Part shown: piece by piece, positions 17,601 through 26,228 of the stretch
Layout of the letters: each line of letters begins with the position of its first letter
Numbering within the stretch: the stretch's first letter is position 1
Source: an uncultured Bacteroides sp.
GTDB taxonomy: Bacteria > Bacteroidota > Bacteroidia > Bacteroidales > Bacteroidaceae
Reading direction: 5' to 3'
DNA: 64,000 nucleotides
Assembly: GCA_937890825.1 (NCBI GenBank)
Contig: CALADS010000094.1
Coordinates: 1-64,000 of the forward strand
Translations under genes and position numbers: made by a program
The notes under the pieces: model-generated
What the model was told of the DNA's origin: nothing
Seen by the model: the letters and a program-made list of their open reading frames with translations, nothing else
Databases searched by the model: none

Positions 17601-18124
17601 ATGGTCAGCAATTGACCTTCTTCTGCGGGAAGGCTGAAATTGCCGTCTATGTCGGTAATGGTGCCGGTAGAGGTACCTTTCACCTGAATGCTGGCACCGA
17701 TGATGGCTTCACCGTTTTGGTCGGTCACCTTTCCTTTCACTTGGATAGGTTCACCTTTTGTGCCGTTGTTCTGACTGTTCTCTTTAGAACTCACCAAAAT
17801 GGTATTTCCTTTGCGTTCAAAGAGCAGGTTAGTTTGCTGGCTCAGGGTGTTCAACATTGTTTTCAGTGTCACCTTCCGCAAATCCAGACTGAGCTGTGGC
17901 ACTTGGCGTATGGTTTCGTGATCGTAGAAAAATTTCAAATCTGTCTGCTGAGAAATCTGTGTAAAGATTTGCTCGATAGACTGGTTTTTCACTTGCAGGG
18001 TAATGTTGTTTTCATTCTGTGCCCAGCTCTTTAGTGATAAAGTTGATAAGCATAGAACTAGTAAAAAAGTCAAAAAAGGATAGGATTGTACGCTCTCCTT
18101 TTTAAGAATAGAATTAATATTCAT
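14636..18124 (-). CDS. SusC/RagA-like TonB-dependent transporter with N-terminal STN domain
   Basis: This 1162-aa outer-membrane transporter has, in order: signal segment (about 15-35), STN/secretin-like signalling domain (about 42-112), carboxypeptidase-regulatory-like beta domain (about 127-205, KVTDQNGEAIIGASIQVKG), plug with TonB-box-like region DEVVVTALG and the SusC motif SRIIIRGNGSL, and a 22-strand barrel ending in FNLNVKF. The STN domain is the part that talks to FecR, matching the FecR and ECF sigma genes just upstream. Import needs TonB-ExbBD energy. Base composition looks more G+C-rich than the ribosomal genes. Confidence 0.95.
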   Translation of the reverse strand: MNINSILKKESVQSYPFLTFLLVLCLSTLSLKSWAQNENNITLQVKNQSIEQIFTQISQQTDLKFFYDHETIRQVPQLSLDLRKVTLKTMLNTLSQQTNLLFERKGNTILVSSKENSQNNGTKGEPIQVKGKVTDQNGEAIIGASIQVKGTSTGTITDIDGNFSLPAEEGQLLTISYIGYQSVQAKAERKALNVTLTESNVAVDEVVVTALGIRKEKKALAYSVTEVKGDEMNRVKVANLATGLAGKVAGVNVSKPASGVMGSSRIIIRGNGSLNGSNQPLYVIDGIPMDNTNYGQTGMWGGADGGDGISSINSEDIESMSVLKGGTAAALYGSRASNGAIVITTKRGAVGRVKVEYNLSYTNEHIVFKNDDLQWEYGAGSSGANAEQMAYGQAMQIIQQGGLPESMLPMLVDKIAPQLAPQINMLSFGSKLDGKDVMQFDGVRRPYVASGKDNFKNFYENAWALTNNVAVSGGTEKVQFRVAAGDQRFHDLMPNSKLFRNNLTLNVTSKLDEHLTLKAHVMYVRERAKNRPGLGDLPSNANATLFMLSPNTDVRLLEKCVDDKGMEFLPTGQPYIANPYFIAYNHSNKDSKDRVIGSIEAQYNFTPNWYVRGKFGGDMINRRSESITPYGTAIDTDGAMSNSSIYNGEFNAEAIAGYTNTFRNNLFSVDAFLGWNTMGTWYNQTSANSQGFIQPGFHAMGNSTVTSGSSTHSESYINSLFGQLELSYKSMLYFTFTGRNDWFSALSYKGKNSSNHIFYPSIGAGFIVSEAFRLPEWIPYLKVRGSWAQSGGAVGPYNLGLTYAFNEKIHGQPIGSISPAIIPNLNLKPLTSTSYEIGLDARFLNNRIGVDFTYYVRNTKDDIVDAGVSAASGYQGVRINAGKVHNHGIELLLTAVPVKTKDFTWNTSFNFAYNKSEVKKITDEIDEFILETARTGHDSDPCGPAYIYHEVGEPYGIIKGESYKRNDKGEIMYDANGMPMKGGIKKLGESVAPYTLGFSNSFSYKGFNLSFLIDAKIGGDIFSMTNAHMYQFGRHARTLPGREDGVIGKGVKADGKTPNDVKAPAMQYYMAMAGITEEFVYDASFVKLRELSFGYTFPQKWVKKLGMSSLSLAVVGRNLWNIYDEVPLVDPEAMLNIGNGQGFESYGIPATRSIGFNLNVKF

Positions 18125-18339
18125 AAATTTGTGAGCTTTAATTATTAGATTTAAGTTTCTTAAAGTAGCGGATACGCTGTCGCATCAACGGCCAAATCGA
18201 TAGACAGGGTAATCCGTGAGAAGTAAAAGTTTCTCATTTTGAGGAACTTTTATTTTTTAGAGGTTACTTACGTGGATGTATTCATAGGCAGTATTATTTT
18301 AAAGGTTTCTATTTTTTCTATGATTGATGATTTTGTTTG

Positions 18340-19329
18340 TCACTGTTTGTACAGTATAATCTGGTCATCTTGTTTTTCATATTGTATGCCGCACACATAG
18401 TGCAGTGATTCCAGAATCGATTCCAGACTCTGGCTGTCATGTTCGCCCGAAATCAAGTTGTCAAACGTCTGTCCGCTGCGGAAGGTGATGTGGCAATGAA
18501 ATCTTCGTTCCAGTTCGCGGGCCACATCCACCAATGGAGTTTGGTGAAAATGCAGTGTTCCTTTTCGCCATACAGCCACTTTATCTTCCGTTCTTTTCGT
18601 TTTGCTGTATTCGCCAGATTGGCAGTTCAGGTATATTTGTTCTTGTTTTTTCAGTCGGATGCGGTCTTCGGGCATGTCTACTTGCACCTTTCCGCTTTCT
18701 ACTTCTACCGATTGAATCTGATCGTTGGCATACGATTTTATATTGAATGCAGTGCCCAGCACCTCCACTTGGAATTCCGGTGTATGTACGCGGAAGGGCT
18801 GTTTAGGGTTGGGTGTAATCTTGAAATAGGCTTCTCCTTTCAGCTGCACCGAGCGTTGCTCTCCGGAAAACTGCTCCGGATATTGCAGTTCAGAGCAGGC
18901 ATTCAGTACAATCATACTGCCGTCTGCCAGCGTGAGTTCTTTCTTTTCGCCATATCCTGTTTGCACCTGTTTCCATACAATATGTTCCGACTCCCAAGAT
19001 TGTTTCAACTCGTAACCTCCCCAAAACAGCAGAAGGGAAGCGGCAATACCCAGGGTGGAGTAGACAGCCCATTTCAGCAGTCTGTATTGTTTAGGTTGGT
19101 ATCTTTTCAGCAGGTTAGCAGCTTCTTTGCGATATTTTTCCCGCTCTTGTTCCGATGCTTCCGCTTGCAGTTGGGCTTCTTCCCACACTTCCCGAGCCAG
19201 TTTGTCGATTACCTCTTCCTGCTTGGAGCAGTGCAGACTTTCTGTCAGAGGGTCGATGTCTTCACGGCTGTAAGTGCCGTTCAGATAGCGGCGTATATGC
19301 TGTATGTCTTTGTCTTTATCTTTATCCAT
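18340..19329 (-). CDS. FecR-family anti-sigma factor
   Basis: This 329-aa inner-membrane protein has a cytoplasmic N-terminal region (about 1-85), a single membrane segment (about 86-106, WAVYSTLGIAASLLLFWGG) and a periplasmic FecR domain. The latter is recognisable from GEKKELTLADGSMIVLNACS, LKGEAYFKI and PFRVHTPEFQVEVLGTAFNI. A C-terminal DUF4974-type STN-like domain (VDVARELERRFHCHITF) ends it. It should hold the adjacent sigma factor inactive until the STN-type SusC signals substrate. The order sigma, FecR, SusC, SusD is the classic trans-envelope switch. Confidence 0.93.
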   Translation of the reverse strand: MDKDKDKDIQHIRRYLNGTYSREDIDPLTESLHCSKQEEVIDKLAREVWEEAQLQAEASEQEREKYRKEAANLLKRYQPKQYRLLKWAVYSTLGIAASLLLFWGGYELKQSWESEHIVWKQVQTGYGEKKELTLADGSMIVLNACSELQYPEQFSGEQRSVQLKGEAYFKITPNPKQPFRVHTPEFQVEVLGTAFNIKSYANDQIQSVEVESGKVQVDMPEDRIRLKKQEQIYLNCQSGEYSKTKRTEDKVAVWRKGTLHFHQTPLVDVARELERRFHCHITFRSGQTFDNLISGEHDSQSLESILESLHYVCGIQYEKQDDQIILYKQ

Positions 19330-19420
19330 AGTGATAGCCTTATTCGGTTAACGTTCTATGAATAATACACCACTACTTCATGAATGGGGGGTGTAATTAA
19401 CACAGTTTAACTAATGAAGG

Positions 19421-20023
19421 TCAAATATAAAACAGCAGGCATATTAATAGCAGTTCCGGATTTGTTCCTTCGTATTTCTCCAAGTACTGGCGGATGGTTT
19501 GCAGGCAAGTGGCAATATGTTCATGTACGGTGTTTACTGAAATGCCCAGTTGGCTGGCTATCTCTTTATATGATAATTCTCCTTCTCGGCTCAGTCGGAA
19601 CACTTCTTGTTGCCGGGGAGTAAGCGTGTCAAAGGCTTTTTGGATTACCTCTTTCAGATCGTGCGATAAGATTTCATGTTGGGTATCTTCCGTGTAATCA
19701 ATGGCATGTTTCAGCAGATGTTCCTGCATCAGGTGTTGACGTTCTAAGTTCCGTAGCTGGTTCAGTACACGATTCTTTACGATGGCATATAAATAAGCAG
19801 AAAAAGGCACATCTGGCTGGATAAATTTACGTCCCAGCCAGATGTGAGTAAAGGTATCTTGCACGATATCTTCGGCATATTCAGTAGATTTGAGGAATTT
19901 GAGTGCAAAGAAAGTTAGAGGTTCTCTGTATAGACTATAGAGTGTGCAGAATGCCTCCTTGTCGCCGTCTATGAGGCGTACCACAAGTTCATTTTCTTGA
20001 ATAGGATTGTTCAATGGTTTCAC
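19421..20023 (-). CDS. ECF-type RNA polymerase sigma-70 factor (PUL-associated)
   Basis: This 200-aa sigma factor has region 2 (DKEAFCTLYSLYREPLTFFA, YAEDIVQDTFTHIWLGR) and region 4 (TLTPRQQEVFRLSREGELSYKEIASQLGISVNTVHEHI). Its neighbour FecR and the STN-type SusC indicate that it drives this PUL. The C-terminal end after LEKYEGTNP is hydrophobic, as in many Bacteroides members of this group. A -7 box lies at 20055-20062. Confidence 0.92.
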   Translation of the reverse strand: MKPLNNPIQENELVVRLIDGDKEAFCTLYSLYREPLTFFALKFLKSTEYAEDIVQDTFTHIWLGRKFIQPDVPFSAYLYAIVKNRVLNQLRNLERQHLMQEHLLKHAIDYTEDTQHEILSHDLKEVIQKAFDTLTPRQQEVFRLSREGELSYKEIASQLGISVNTVHEHIATCLQTIRQYLEKYEGTNPELLLICLLFYI

Positions 20024-20054
20024 TTTCTTAGCATTATGATTAAAAGGTTGGCCG

Positions 20055-20062
20055 CAAATGTA
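20055..20062 (-). promoter_or_regulatory. -7 element upstream of the PUL sigma factor
   Basis: On the minus strand the sequence is TACATTTG (TAnnTTTG), 32 bp before the sigma-factor ATG. No clear -33 is visible. Confidence 0.5.
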
Positions 20063-20101
20063 GTGAATAAATTGAGATGATGTCCTTCCAAGCGTTTTAT
20101 T

Positions 20102-20764
20102 TTAATAATAATGGATGCTTACTTCCGCTGCTCCGGCATATTTGCGCAAGAGGTCTTGCGTCATTTCCGCAGCTTCCTGTAGTCCTTCTTCCCCGTTGTA
20201 GCCGTTGATAATGGCCAGAATATGCCGGGTTTGCACATCCATCTTGGTGCGTTCATGGTCGCTGGTGGGGGTACCGATACCTCCCAGGGCATCGCGATAC
20301 ACCGGTAGTCCTTCGATGTTCAGCGGTCCCCGTCCGATGCCTTCAAACGGTTCGTCGGCCTTCCCGATGCCCAGTTCCAGTTGTTCGCCTTGTATTTTGT
20401 CGGCATCAAAGCCCCCTATGGAATGTCCGGTGCGCAGTGATACCAGGTTGATGAGGTCCACCAGTGTATCGATGCGATAGAGCTCCAGTCCGCGCATCAG
20501 CCGGCGGCGTAGTGCTTCTGCCGACGGGCGATACCGACTAGGGTCTTTCCCGCAGCGTTTGTATGCCTCGCGTGTGGCGGCTATTACCGGTTGTTGCTTG
20601 ATGCTTTCGGTGGTTTCCGTGGTACGCAGTTCGGCGGTAAAGGAATCAATTTCCTGCCATAGTCCTTCGCTGAAAGGTGTGTTGTTTACTTCGGCATAGA
20701 CGGCTGCTCCCCGGTATTCAGGGCAGCGGTTTTTTATTTCTTCTGATACGGTAATATGAAACAT
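20102..20764 (-). CDS. B3/B4 tRNA-binding-domain protein (PheT-like)
   Basis: This 220-aa protein consists of the B3/B4 domain found in the beta subunit of phenylalanyl-tRNA synthetase. Key stretches are REAYKRCGKDPSRYRPSAEALRRR (in two parts: CGKDPSRYRPS and EALRRR), LVDLINLVSLRTGHSIGGFD and GTPTSDHERTKMD. In PheRS this domain houses the editing site that hydrolyses Tyr-tRNA, and the free-standing form may be a trans-editing or amino-acid-binding protein (inference). It follows the ABC ATPase gene by 56 bp, possibly in one transcript. Confidence 0.85.
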   Translation of the reverse strand: MFHITVSEEIKNRCPEYRGAAVYAEVNNTPFSEGLWQEIDSFTAELRTTETTESIKQQPVIAATREAYKRCGKDPSRYRPSAEALRRRLMRGLELYRIDTLVDLINLVSLRTGHSIGGFDADKIQGEQLELGIGKADEPFEGIGRGPLNIEGLPVYRDALGGIGTPTSDHERTKMDVQTRHILAIINGYNGEEGLQEAAEMTQDLLRKYAGAAEVSIHYY

Positions 20765-20820
20765 AGTAAAGAGTTAGGATGAGTGATTGGTTTAATGTTA
20801 TGGTAAGTTTGTTGACTTGC

Positions 20821-21531
20821 TTATTCTTCGGTATCTACTTCAAAATAACTTTCCAGTTCTTTTTGGGCCGAGCTGTCCTTGTTCTGTATATCTCGTATGA
20901 TGCTTCCATGTTCCAGTAAGGCGATACGTGTACACACATCCACCGTGTGATTCAAGTTATGGCTTGATATAAGAATGGTAGCTTCCTGCTCTTCGTGGTA
21001 TTTCTTCAGCAAGTGTTTCAGTATAGACTGCGAGCTGGGGTCCAGAAAGTTGAACGGTTCATCCAGCATCAGTAGCTTGGGATGGTGCAGCATGGCTGCT
21101 ATGATACCGATTTTCTGCTTGTTTCCTGCCGAGAAATTGCGTATGAATTTCTTTTGCCCCATCACTTCGCCGTTCATGAATCGTTCAAAGGGTTGCAGCC
21201 GTTCGTCCACTTCCTTTTTGCTCAGGTGGTAGATTCTTCCCAGGAAATAGAAGTATTCTTCGGGGGTAAGGTAATCTATCAGAAAACCATCGTCAATAAA
21301 GGCTCCTGTAAATTGTTTCCATTCCTCGCTTTTCGCCACTTCGATACCATTCAGCGTGATGTGTCCGTGGTCGGGTTGCAGCAGATCCAGTATCAAGCGG
21401 AACAGGGTAGTCTTTCCGGCTCCGTTGTTACCTACCAGTCCCAGCATATCGTTGGGCAGTATGGTGTATTCTTCTATGTCGACGGCCAGTTTGCTGCCGA
21501 ATTTTTTCCGTAATTGTTCGATGTGAATCAT
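20821..21531 (-). CDS. ABC transporter ATP-binding protein
   Basis: This 236-aa ATPase has Walker A GNNGAGKTT (about 35-43), the signature NFSAGNKQKIGI in place of the usual LSGGQ, Walker B LLMLDEPFNFLD and the H-loop ISSHNL. It is most like the ATPases of drug- or peptide-efflux ABC-2 type exporters. It lies 39 bp after the DUF5687 permease gene, its evident partner. The substrate is unknown. Confidence 0.92.
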   Translation of the reverse strand: MIHIEQLRKKFGSKLAVDIEEYTILPNDMLGLVGNNGAGKTTLFRLILDLLQPDHGHITLNGIEVAKSEEWKQFTGAFIDDGFLIDYLTPEEYFYFLGRIYHLSKKEVDERLQPFERFMNGEVMGQKKFIRNFSAGNKQKIGIIAAMLHHPKLLMLDEPFNFLDPSSQSILKHLLKKYHEEQEATILISSHNLNHTVDVCTRIALLEHGSIIRDIQNKDSSAQKELESYFEVDTEE

Positions 21532-21570
21532 GATGTTTCTCTTTAATAGGTTGCTATGGTAAAGCCTTTT

Positions 21571-23064
21571 TTATTTCTCTCTGCTGTTGCGGAATCCTTC
21601 CAGATTCTGATAGCGACGTTTCATAAATCGTCGGTAAATATGTTTCAGCCAGTAGGGCGAGGCCAGGATGAAGGCGAGGCCGATACCTAGGACGACCCAC
21701 GGGGCCGCTGCCTCGCCCGCCAGAAGGGTTATCAAGCCATACAGGGCAAAGGGCACGAAGAACGAGGCTCCCGATACGAGGCTTTGTATACCGCTTCCCA
21801 CGTTTTGCCGGCTCATCATCTTGGTATTCAGATTGATGGTCTTGTTGTTGTACACCGCCAGCTGAAACAGGAGGAAGTAGATGGGGCCAGGTACGAAAAA
21901 CAGCCAGCAGAAGCAAAGCATGGCAGACAGGTTGCCCGAAATCATGCCGGGAGTCATCAGTATAAAAGGAATGATGAGTGCCAGAGAATAAACGATGTAT
22001 TTGGCACGAAGCAGGGTATAGATACTTTCCTTGCGGCTCATCAGTCCGTCTATGTAATTTCCTTCATAGCTCATCAGCGACGATAGAAACATCAGTCCCA
22101 TTAGCTGGTAGTTGTATAGAATCCAGAAATCTTTCATTAGTCCGGTGTAGACGTCGGTAAAGCTGATGAGGCAGCTGAAGAGCGTGGTTACCACCAGCAC
22201 CATATTTAATTGGTGTTTGCAGATTTTGTTGCGCAGCAGTAATTTTAATTCCAGCCGGATGTATTCTCCCAGTTCGCCGTAGCGGTCCAGAAAGCGGTAT
22301 TCCGATACATGTTTCACCCGTACGGTGGTATCTTCCACTTTGTTGAGTTCATTGTACACCAGTTTTCGTATCACGTAGCGGTTTACCCATCCCATCAGGG
22401 CGATGGCTATGGACATTCCTATAAAACTGAAAAGATTTCCAGTGATAAATCCTTCTCCCAAATTCAAGAACCAGTCGAATACCGGGCTGTCGTCGGGCAC
22501 AATCATGGCAGCCAGCAGACATCCGTACAGACTTATGGGGAGGGCTATCCACCAGATACGTTCACCGGTCAATGTTCGGCACAGCAGAAACCAGTAGTTA
22601 TTGAATACCATCAGCAGCCAGATGCCCAGGCAGTAGGTGCATACACCGGCCAGCCCGTAGAAACGAGTTACGCTTATCAGTGCGAAAGGCACGAAGAAGA
22701 ACAGCCAGAACAGATTGAATTTATCCAGTCCGGAGCGGATTAATAGAAAATCTATCAGTCGGTGCCGACTGATGGGAAGCAGCAGAAACGGTTTCATTTC
22801 CTGCGTGGGCGTCTTTTGGAAGGGCATTCGCATCACTGTATCTATCAGCAGGATAAAGAGCAGCCCGCTGTTGATGATGTGGTAAGGCTCCACGGCCTCG
22901 TCTTGCAGGGCGATGCCAAACAGGGTGCCGAAGAAGACGAAATATCCGGCCCAGAAGGCTATGGCAATGTAGAGGAAGATTTTGGCAAATTTGTTTTTCT
23001 CATACATCGGATTCCTTTGTTCTGCCAATTTGCCAAGTTTTCTGAGTTCTAGAAATAGGTTCAT
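21571..23064 (-). CDS. DUF5687-family ABC transporter permease
   Basis: This 497-aa polytopic membrane protein has roughly 10-12 hydrophobic segments, for example residues about 29-55, 66-82 and 117-160. The N-terminus MNLFLELRKLGKLAEQRNPMYEKNKFAKIFLY is typical of DUF5687 proteins, the membrane partners of a neighbouring ABC ATPase in Bacteroidetes. It is the first gene of the minus-strand set permease-ATPase-B3/B4. No substrate can be inferred. Confidence 0.85.
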   Translation of the reverse strand: MNLFLELRKLGKLAEQRNPMYEKNKFAKIFLYIAIAFWAGYFVFFGTLFGIALQDEAVEPYHIINSGLLFILLIDTVMRMPFQKTPTQEMKPFLLLPISRHRLIDFLLIRSGLDKFNLFWLFFFVPFALISVTRFYGLAGVCTYCLGIWLLMVFNNYWFLLCRTLTGERIWWIALPISLYGCLLAAMIVPDDSPVFDWFLNLGEGFITGNLFSFIGMSIAIALMGWVNRYVIRKLVYNELNKVEDTTVRVKHVSEYRFLDRYGELGEYIRLELKLLLRNKICKHQLNMVLVVTTLFSCLISFTDVYTGLMKDFWILYNYQLMGLMFLSSLMSYEGNYIDGLMSRKESIYTLLRAKYIVYSLALIIPFILMTPGMISGNLSAMLCFCWLFFVPGPIYFLLFQLAVYNNKTINLNTKMMSRQNVGSGIQSLVSGASFFVPFALYGLITLLAGEAAAPWVVLGIGLAFILASPYWLKHIYRRFMKRRYQNLEGFRNSREK

Positions 23065-23104
23065 ATCAGTTGTCTTTGTGTGGATTAGCTATCCATCAAA
23101 ATAA

Positions 23105-23147
23105 AAAGAGCATGTGCGCGGAAAATTACCGTCTGCACATGCTCTTT
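23105..23147 (-). terminator. Terminator of the M16 peptidase gene
   Basis: A perfect 13-bp stem joins AAAGAGCATGTGC (23105-23117) and GCACATGCTCTTT (23135-23147). On the minus strand it is followed by TTTTTATTTT. Confidence 0.88.
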
Positions 23148-23156
23148 CAGATAGGT

Positions 23157-26006
23157 TTACTTCAGGTTTTCGGGCATCGTCATCACTACCGTTGCCTGAT
23201 TACCTTGTTTCAGAATAGCAGCGGCAAATTTCTGAATATCTTGAGCGGTGATGCCGTTCACCAAGGCTTCGTAATCCTTGGTCTTATCCATACCGTTGGC
23301 AAAATATTCATTCAGTGCGCCCAGCCAGTATCCGTTTTCTTTTTGGTTGCTGGCATGTTTCTTCAGCATATATTCTTTGATTTTCTGCAGGTGTTCTGCA
23401 CTGGGTCCCTCAGCAGCCATCTTCTTCATCAGTTGGTTGATGAGTCCGTTCAAGTGGTCTTTCTTGGCAGGGTCTGTCTGATACAGAATCTGCATCACGC
23501 ATTCCTCTTTCGGCCATTTGCTCAGTTCGCCATACGTGCTTACGCCATAGGTTCCACCTTCTTTTTCACGGATTTCTTCGGTGTAGACCATGTCGAGTGC
23601 CTGTGTCAGGAAGCTCATCAGCAGAGAATTCTTCAGGGTGTATTTGCATTTTCCGCTGTGAATCATTACCACCGTAGCCATCGGGGTCTGTTGTTCCTTG
23701 GCATACGTATTTTCGCGTACACCCTTGATGATATCCATGTGGTTATCGCGTACTTTTTCTCTGGCTTTCGCAGCAGGCAGTGCACCCAAGTATTGTGCTA
23801 TAAGCGGCTTCATGGTTTCCAGGTCGATGTTTCCTACAAAGAAGAACTTGAAGTCTCCCGCATTGGCAAATCGTTCTTTATACAGAACCAGGATACGGTC
23901 GTAATCAATCTGATCTACCATTTCGGGTTTCAGATAGATGGCACGCGGATGGTTGCCATACAGCAGGTGAGTTACTGAGTCATTGACAGATGCCATCGGG
24001 TTGGCCTGTGCATTCTCCAGCTGAGCTTTCAGACGTGTCTTGAATGAAGCAAATGCAGTTTCATCCTTGCGTGGAGCGGTGAATTGCAGGTAAGTGAGCT
24101 GCATCAGTGTTTCAAAATCCTTCGGAGAACTGCTGCCGCCGAGTGTTTCTTCGGTGCCTGATACATTGGCTTGCAGCGAAACTTTCTTTCCGGCCAGCAT
24201 CTTGTCCAAATCAATCTTGCTGAAGTTCGACAAACCGCCCACTGCCACTACGCTGTTCATGATGGCGCGGTTAAAGTTCAAGGCATCTTTATCATCGAAC
24301 AGGCTGGTACCTCCGGCACTATAGGCACGCATCAGAATTTGGTCGGCCTTGAAGTCGGTCTTTTTCAGATACACCTTTACACCGTTCGACAGTACCAGTT
24401 CTGTAGCGCCAAAGAGTACATCTGCTTTTTCGGATACAATCTTTCCGCCTTTGGGGGTTTCTTTCATCAGCGGTTCGTTAGACACTTTGTCTACATAGGC
24501 TTCCACCTGTATATCCTTCATGCCTTTCAGCAGGGCAGCCACCTCTTCCTGAGTAGGTACGGCAATGCCTTCCTTATCGGGAGCAGCAATCATGATGGCC
24601 TGATTCTTGTCGGATATCAGATTGCTTTGCTGGATAGCCTGGTTGATGGCCTCTACCGGAATGTTAGGTACTATCTGGTTCATCGTAGTATATTCATATT
24701 CGATGCCCGGTATCGGTTCATTGTCCAGGAAGTGGTTGATGTATTCTTCCGCATAGGCTATGTTCTTGGTGCTCTTACGTTCGTTGTAGGCCGATTCCAG
24801 GTGTTGCAGGTAGTTGGCACGGGCACGCTCATATTCCGATGCTGTGAAACCGAAGCGACGCACGCGTTCCAATTCTTTCAGTCCGGCTTTCAGTGCATCG
24901 GTTATGCCATCAGCTTTGCTGTTGATACCCAATACAAATGCATCTTTCGTCTTGGCCAGGAAGTAGTTCTGATAGCCTACGCCTGCGCTGGTAAAGGGCG
25001 GGTTGGCCGACTGTGTCAGTTCGCCAAGGCGAGCGTTCAGCATATCGGTAGCCATGCCCAGCAGGTAGCTCTGCAGGTAGTAGCCCAAGTTGCCTTTTGC
25101 TTCGCGCGGGGTAGCTTCATGCTTAAAGAAAAGGTTGATGGTGGGGGCATCAATTTCTTTGTCTTTACCGATATAAATCAGCGGTTCTTCGTTGTCGTCT
25201 ATCGGATAATAGATGCGTTCGGCCGGATTAACCGGTTTCTTTACATCGGCAAAGGTAGATTTGATTTTCTGTTCCATCTGGTCCACATCGATATCACCTA
25301 CGATGATGATGCCCTGCAAGTCGGGGCGATACCATTTGGCATAATAGTCGCGGATTACCTGATAGGGGAAGTTGTTGATTACATCAATGCTTCCGATGGG
25401 CATACAGTCAGAGTATTTGCTACCCTTATACAGAGTGGGCTGTGCATCGGTATAGATACGCATGATACCACTGTTGCGGCTGCGCCATTCTTCCCGGATT
25501 ACGCCGCGTTCCTTGTCAATTTCTTTGTCTTGCAGCAATACGGCATTGCTCCAGTCGTGCAGAATCAGCAGACAAGAATCTACCACGTTGGGTTTTTCGG
25601 TAGATACATCGCTGATGCGGTAAACAGTCTGGTCTACAGAAGTATAGGCATTGAGGTTTACGCCAAACTTGATACCTTTGGTTTCGCACCAGGGCACAAT
25701 GCCCAATCCTTTTTCATCTCCGGGGAAATTCTTGGTACCGTTGAAGCACATGTGTTCCAGGAAGTGTGCCAAACCTCTTTGCTGCGGTTCTTCCTGAATG
25801 GAACCTACTTTCTGAGCGATGTGAAACTCCACTCGGTTGGCCGGTTGGTCATTTTTGCGGATGTAATAAGTCAGTCCGTTGTCCAACTTGCCGATACGTA
25901 CGTTTGGATCGACCGGCAATGGCGGCATCTGTTGGGCAAATGCCTGCTGCAAGAAGCACCCTGCAAGGAGCGCTGCTGCAAACAAATAGCGAAATACATG
26001 TTTCAT
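23157..26006 (-). CDS. M16-family zinc metallopeptidase (pitrilysin/insulinase type)
   Basis: This 949-aa secreted protease has a signal peptide (about 1-25, ending AFAQ). The first half contains the inverted zinc motif HFLEH (His81, Glu84, His85) with the downstream glutamate region around 155-165 (KERGVIREEW). The second half is the inactive M16 partner domain (about 510-940). Such two-halved M16 proteins form a clam-shell that degrades peptides in the periplasm. It is transcribed alone, with a possible promoter near 26221 and a ~200-nt leader that carries the 11-bp repeats. Confidence 0.94.
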   Translation of the reverse strand: MKHVFRYLFAAALLAGCFLQQAFAQQMPPLPVDPNVRIGKLDNGLTYYIRKNDQPANRVEFHIAQKVGSIQEEPQQRGLAHFLEHMCFNGTKNFPGDEKGLGIVPWCETKGIKFGVNLNAYTSVDQTVYRISDVSTEKPNVVDSCLLILHDWSNAVLLQDKEIDKERGVIREEWRSRNSGIMRIYTDAQPTLYKGSKYSDCMPIGSIDVINNFPYQVIRDYYAKWYRPDLQGIIIVGDIDVDQMEQKIKSTFADVKKPVNPAERIYYPIDDNEEPLIYIGKDKEIDAPTINLFFKHEATPREAKGNLGYYLQSYLLGMATDMLNARLGELTQSANPPFTSAGVGYQNYFLAKTKDAFVLGINSKADGITDALKAGLKELERVRRFGFTASEYERARANYLQHLESAYNERKSTKNIAYAEEYINHFLDNEPIPGIEYEYTTMNQIVPNIPVEAINQAIQQSNLISDKNQAIMIAAPDKEGIAVPTQEEVAALLKGMKDIQVEAYVDKVSNEPLMKETPKGGKIVSEKADVLFGATELVLSNGVKVYLKKTDFKADQILMRAYSAGGTSLFDDKDALNFNRAIMNSVVAVGGLSNFSKIDLDKMLAGKKVSLQANVSGTEETLGGSSSPKDFETLMQLTYLQFTAPRKDETAFASFKTRLKAQLENAQANPMASVNDSVTHLLYGNHPRAIYLKPEMVDQIDYDRILVLYKERFANAGDFKFFFVGNIDLETMKPLIAQYLGALPAAKAREKVRDNHMDIIKGVRENTYAKEQQTPMATVVMIHSGKCKYTLKNSLLMSFLTQALDMVYTEEIREKEGGTYGVSTYGELSKWPKEECVMQILYQTDPAKKDHLNGLINQLMKKMAAEGPSAEHLQKIKEYMLKKHASNQKENGYWLGALNEYFANGMDKTKDYEALVNGITAQDIQKFAAAILKQGNQATVVMTMPENLK

Positions 26007-26070
26007 CTTTATCTAAATTAAGTTTATATGTTGGCTTTATCCATGGATGGATAGACGCGGCAGACGGTAT

Positions 26071-26114
26071 GTGTCTTCTCCTAACCTTCTCCTAACCTTC
26101 TCCTAACCAAGTCC
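26071..26114 (-). repeat. 11-bp tandem repeat array (GGAGAAGGTTA type) in the M16 leader
   Basis: On the minus strand the array reads as units GGACTTGGTTA, GGAGAAGGTTA, GGAGAAGGTTA and GGAGAAGACAC (last degenerate). Unit length is 11 bp. It lies 64 bp upstream of the M16 ATG, in the sense orientation of that gene. The same unit type recurs at 57664-57709. The surrounding non-coding stretch (26007-26424) also contains a small hairpin CCGAGT/ACTCGG (26113-26130) and no gene. Confidence 0.8.
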
Positions 26115-26220
26115 GAGTGACAGGACTCGGAGCAGATACGGTTCGGGTACCGTCCGTAATAGGTGAAGAGGCGCTTGCGATAGAGTCTGCAAATCCGTCA
26201 TTCTTCCATCATTGATGGCA

Positions 26221-26228
26221 CAAAATTA
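26221..26228 (-). promoter_or_regulatory. Possible -7 element for the M16 gene
   Basis: The minus strand reads TAATTTTG, a TAnnTTTG match, 215 bp before the ATG. The -33 is not clear. If used, the repeats and hairpin are part of the mRNA leader. Confidence 0.35.

Noticed and set aside
14636..18124. Recent horizontal transfer of the GH30 PUL from its richer G+C look
   Set aside because: SusC-type genes commonly have composition unlike ribosomal genes. No mobile-element edge or integration site is visible, so the claim cannot be supported by eye.
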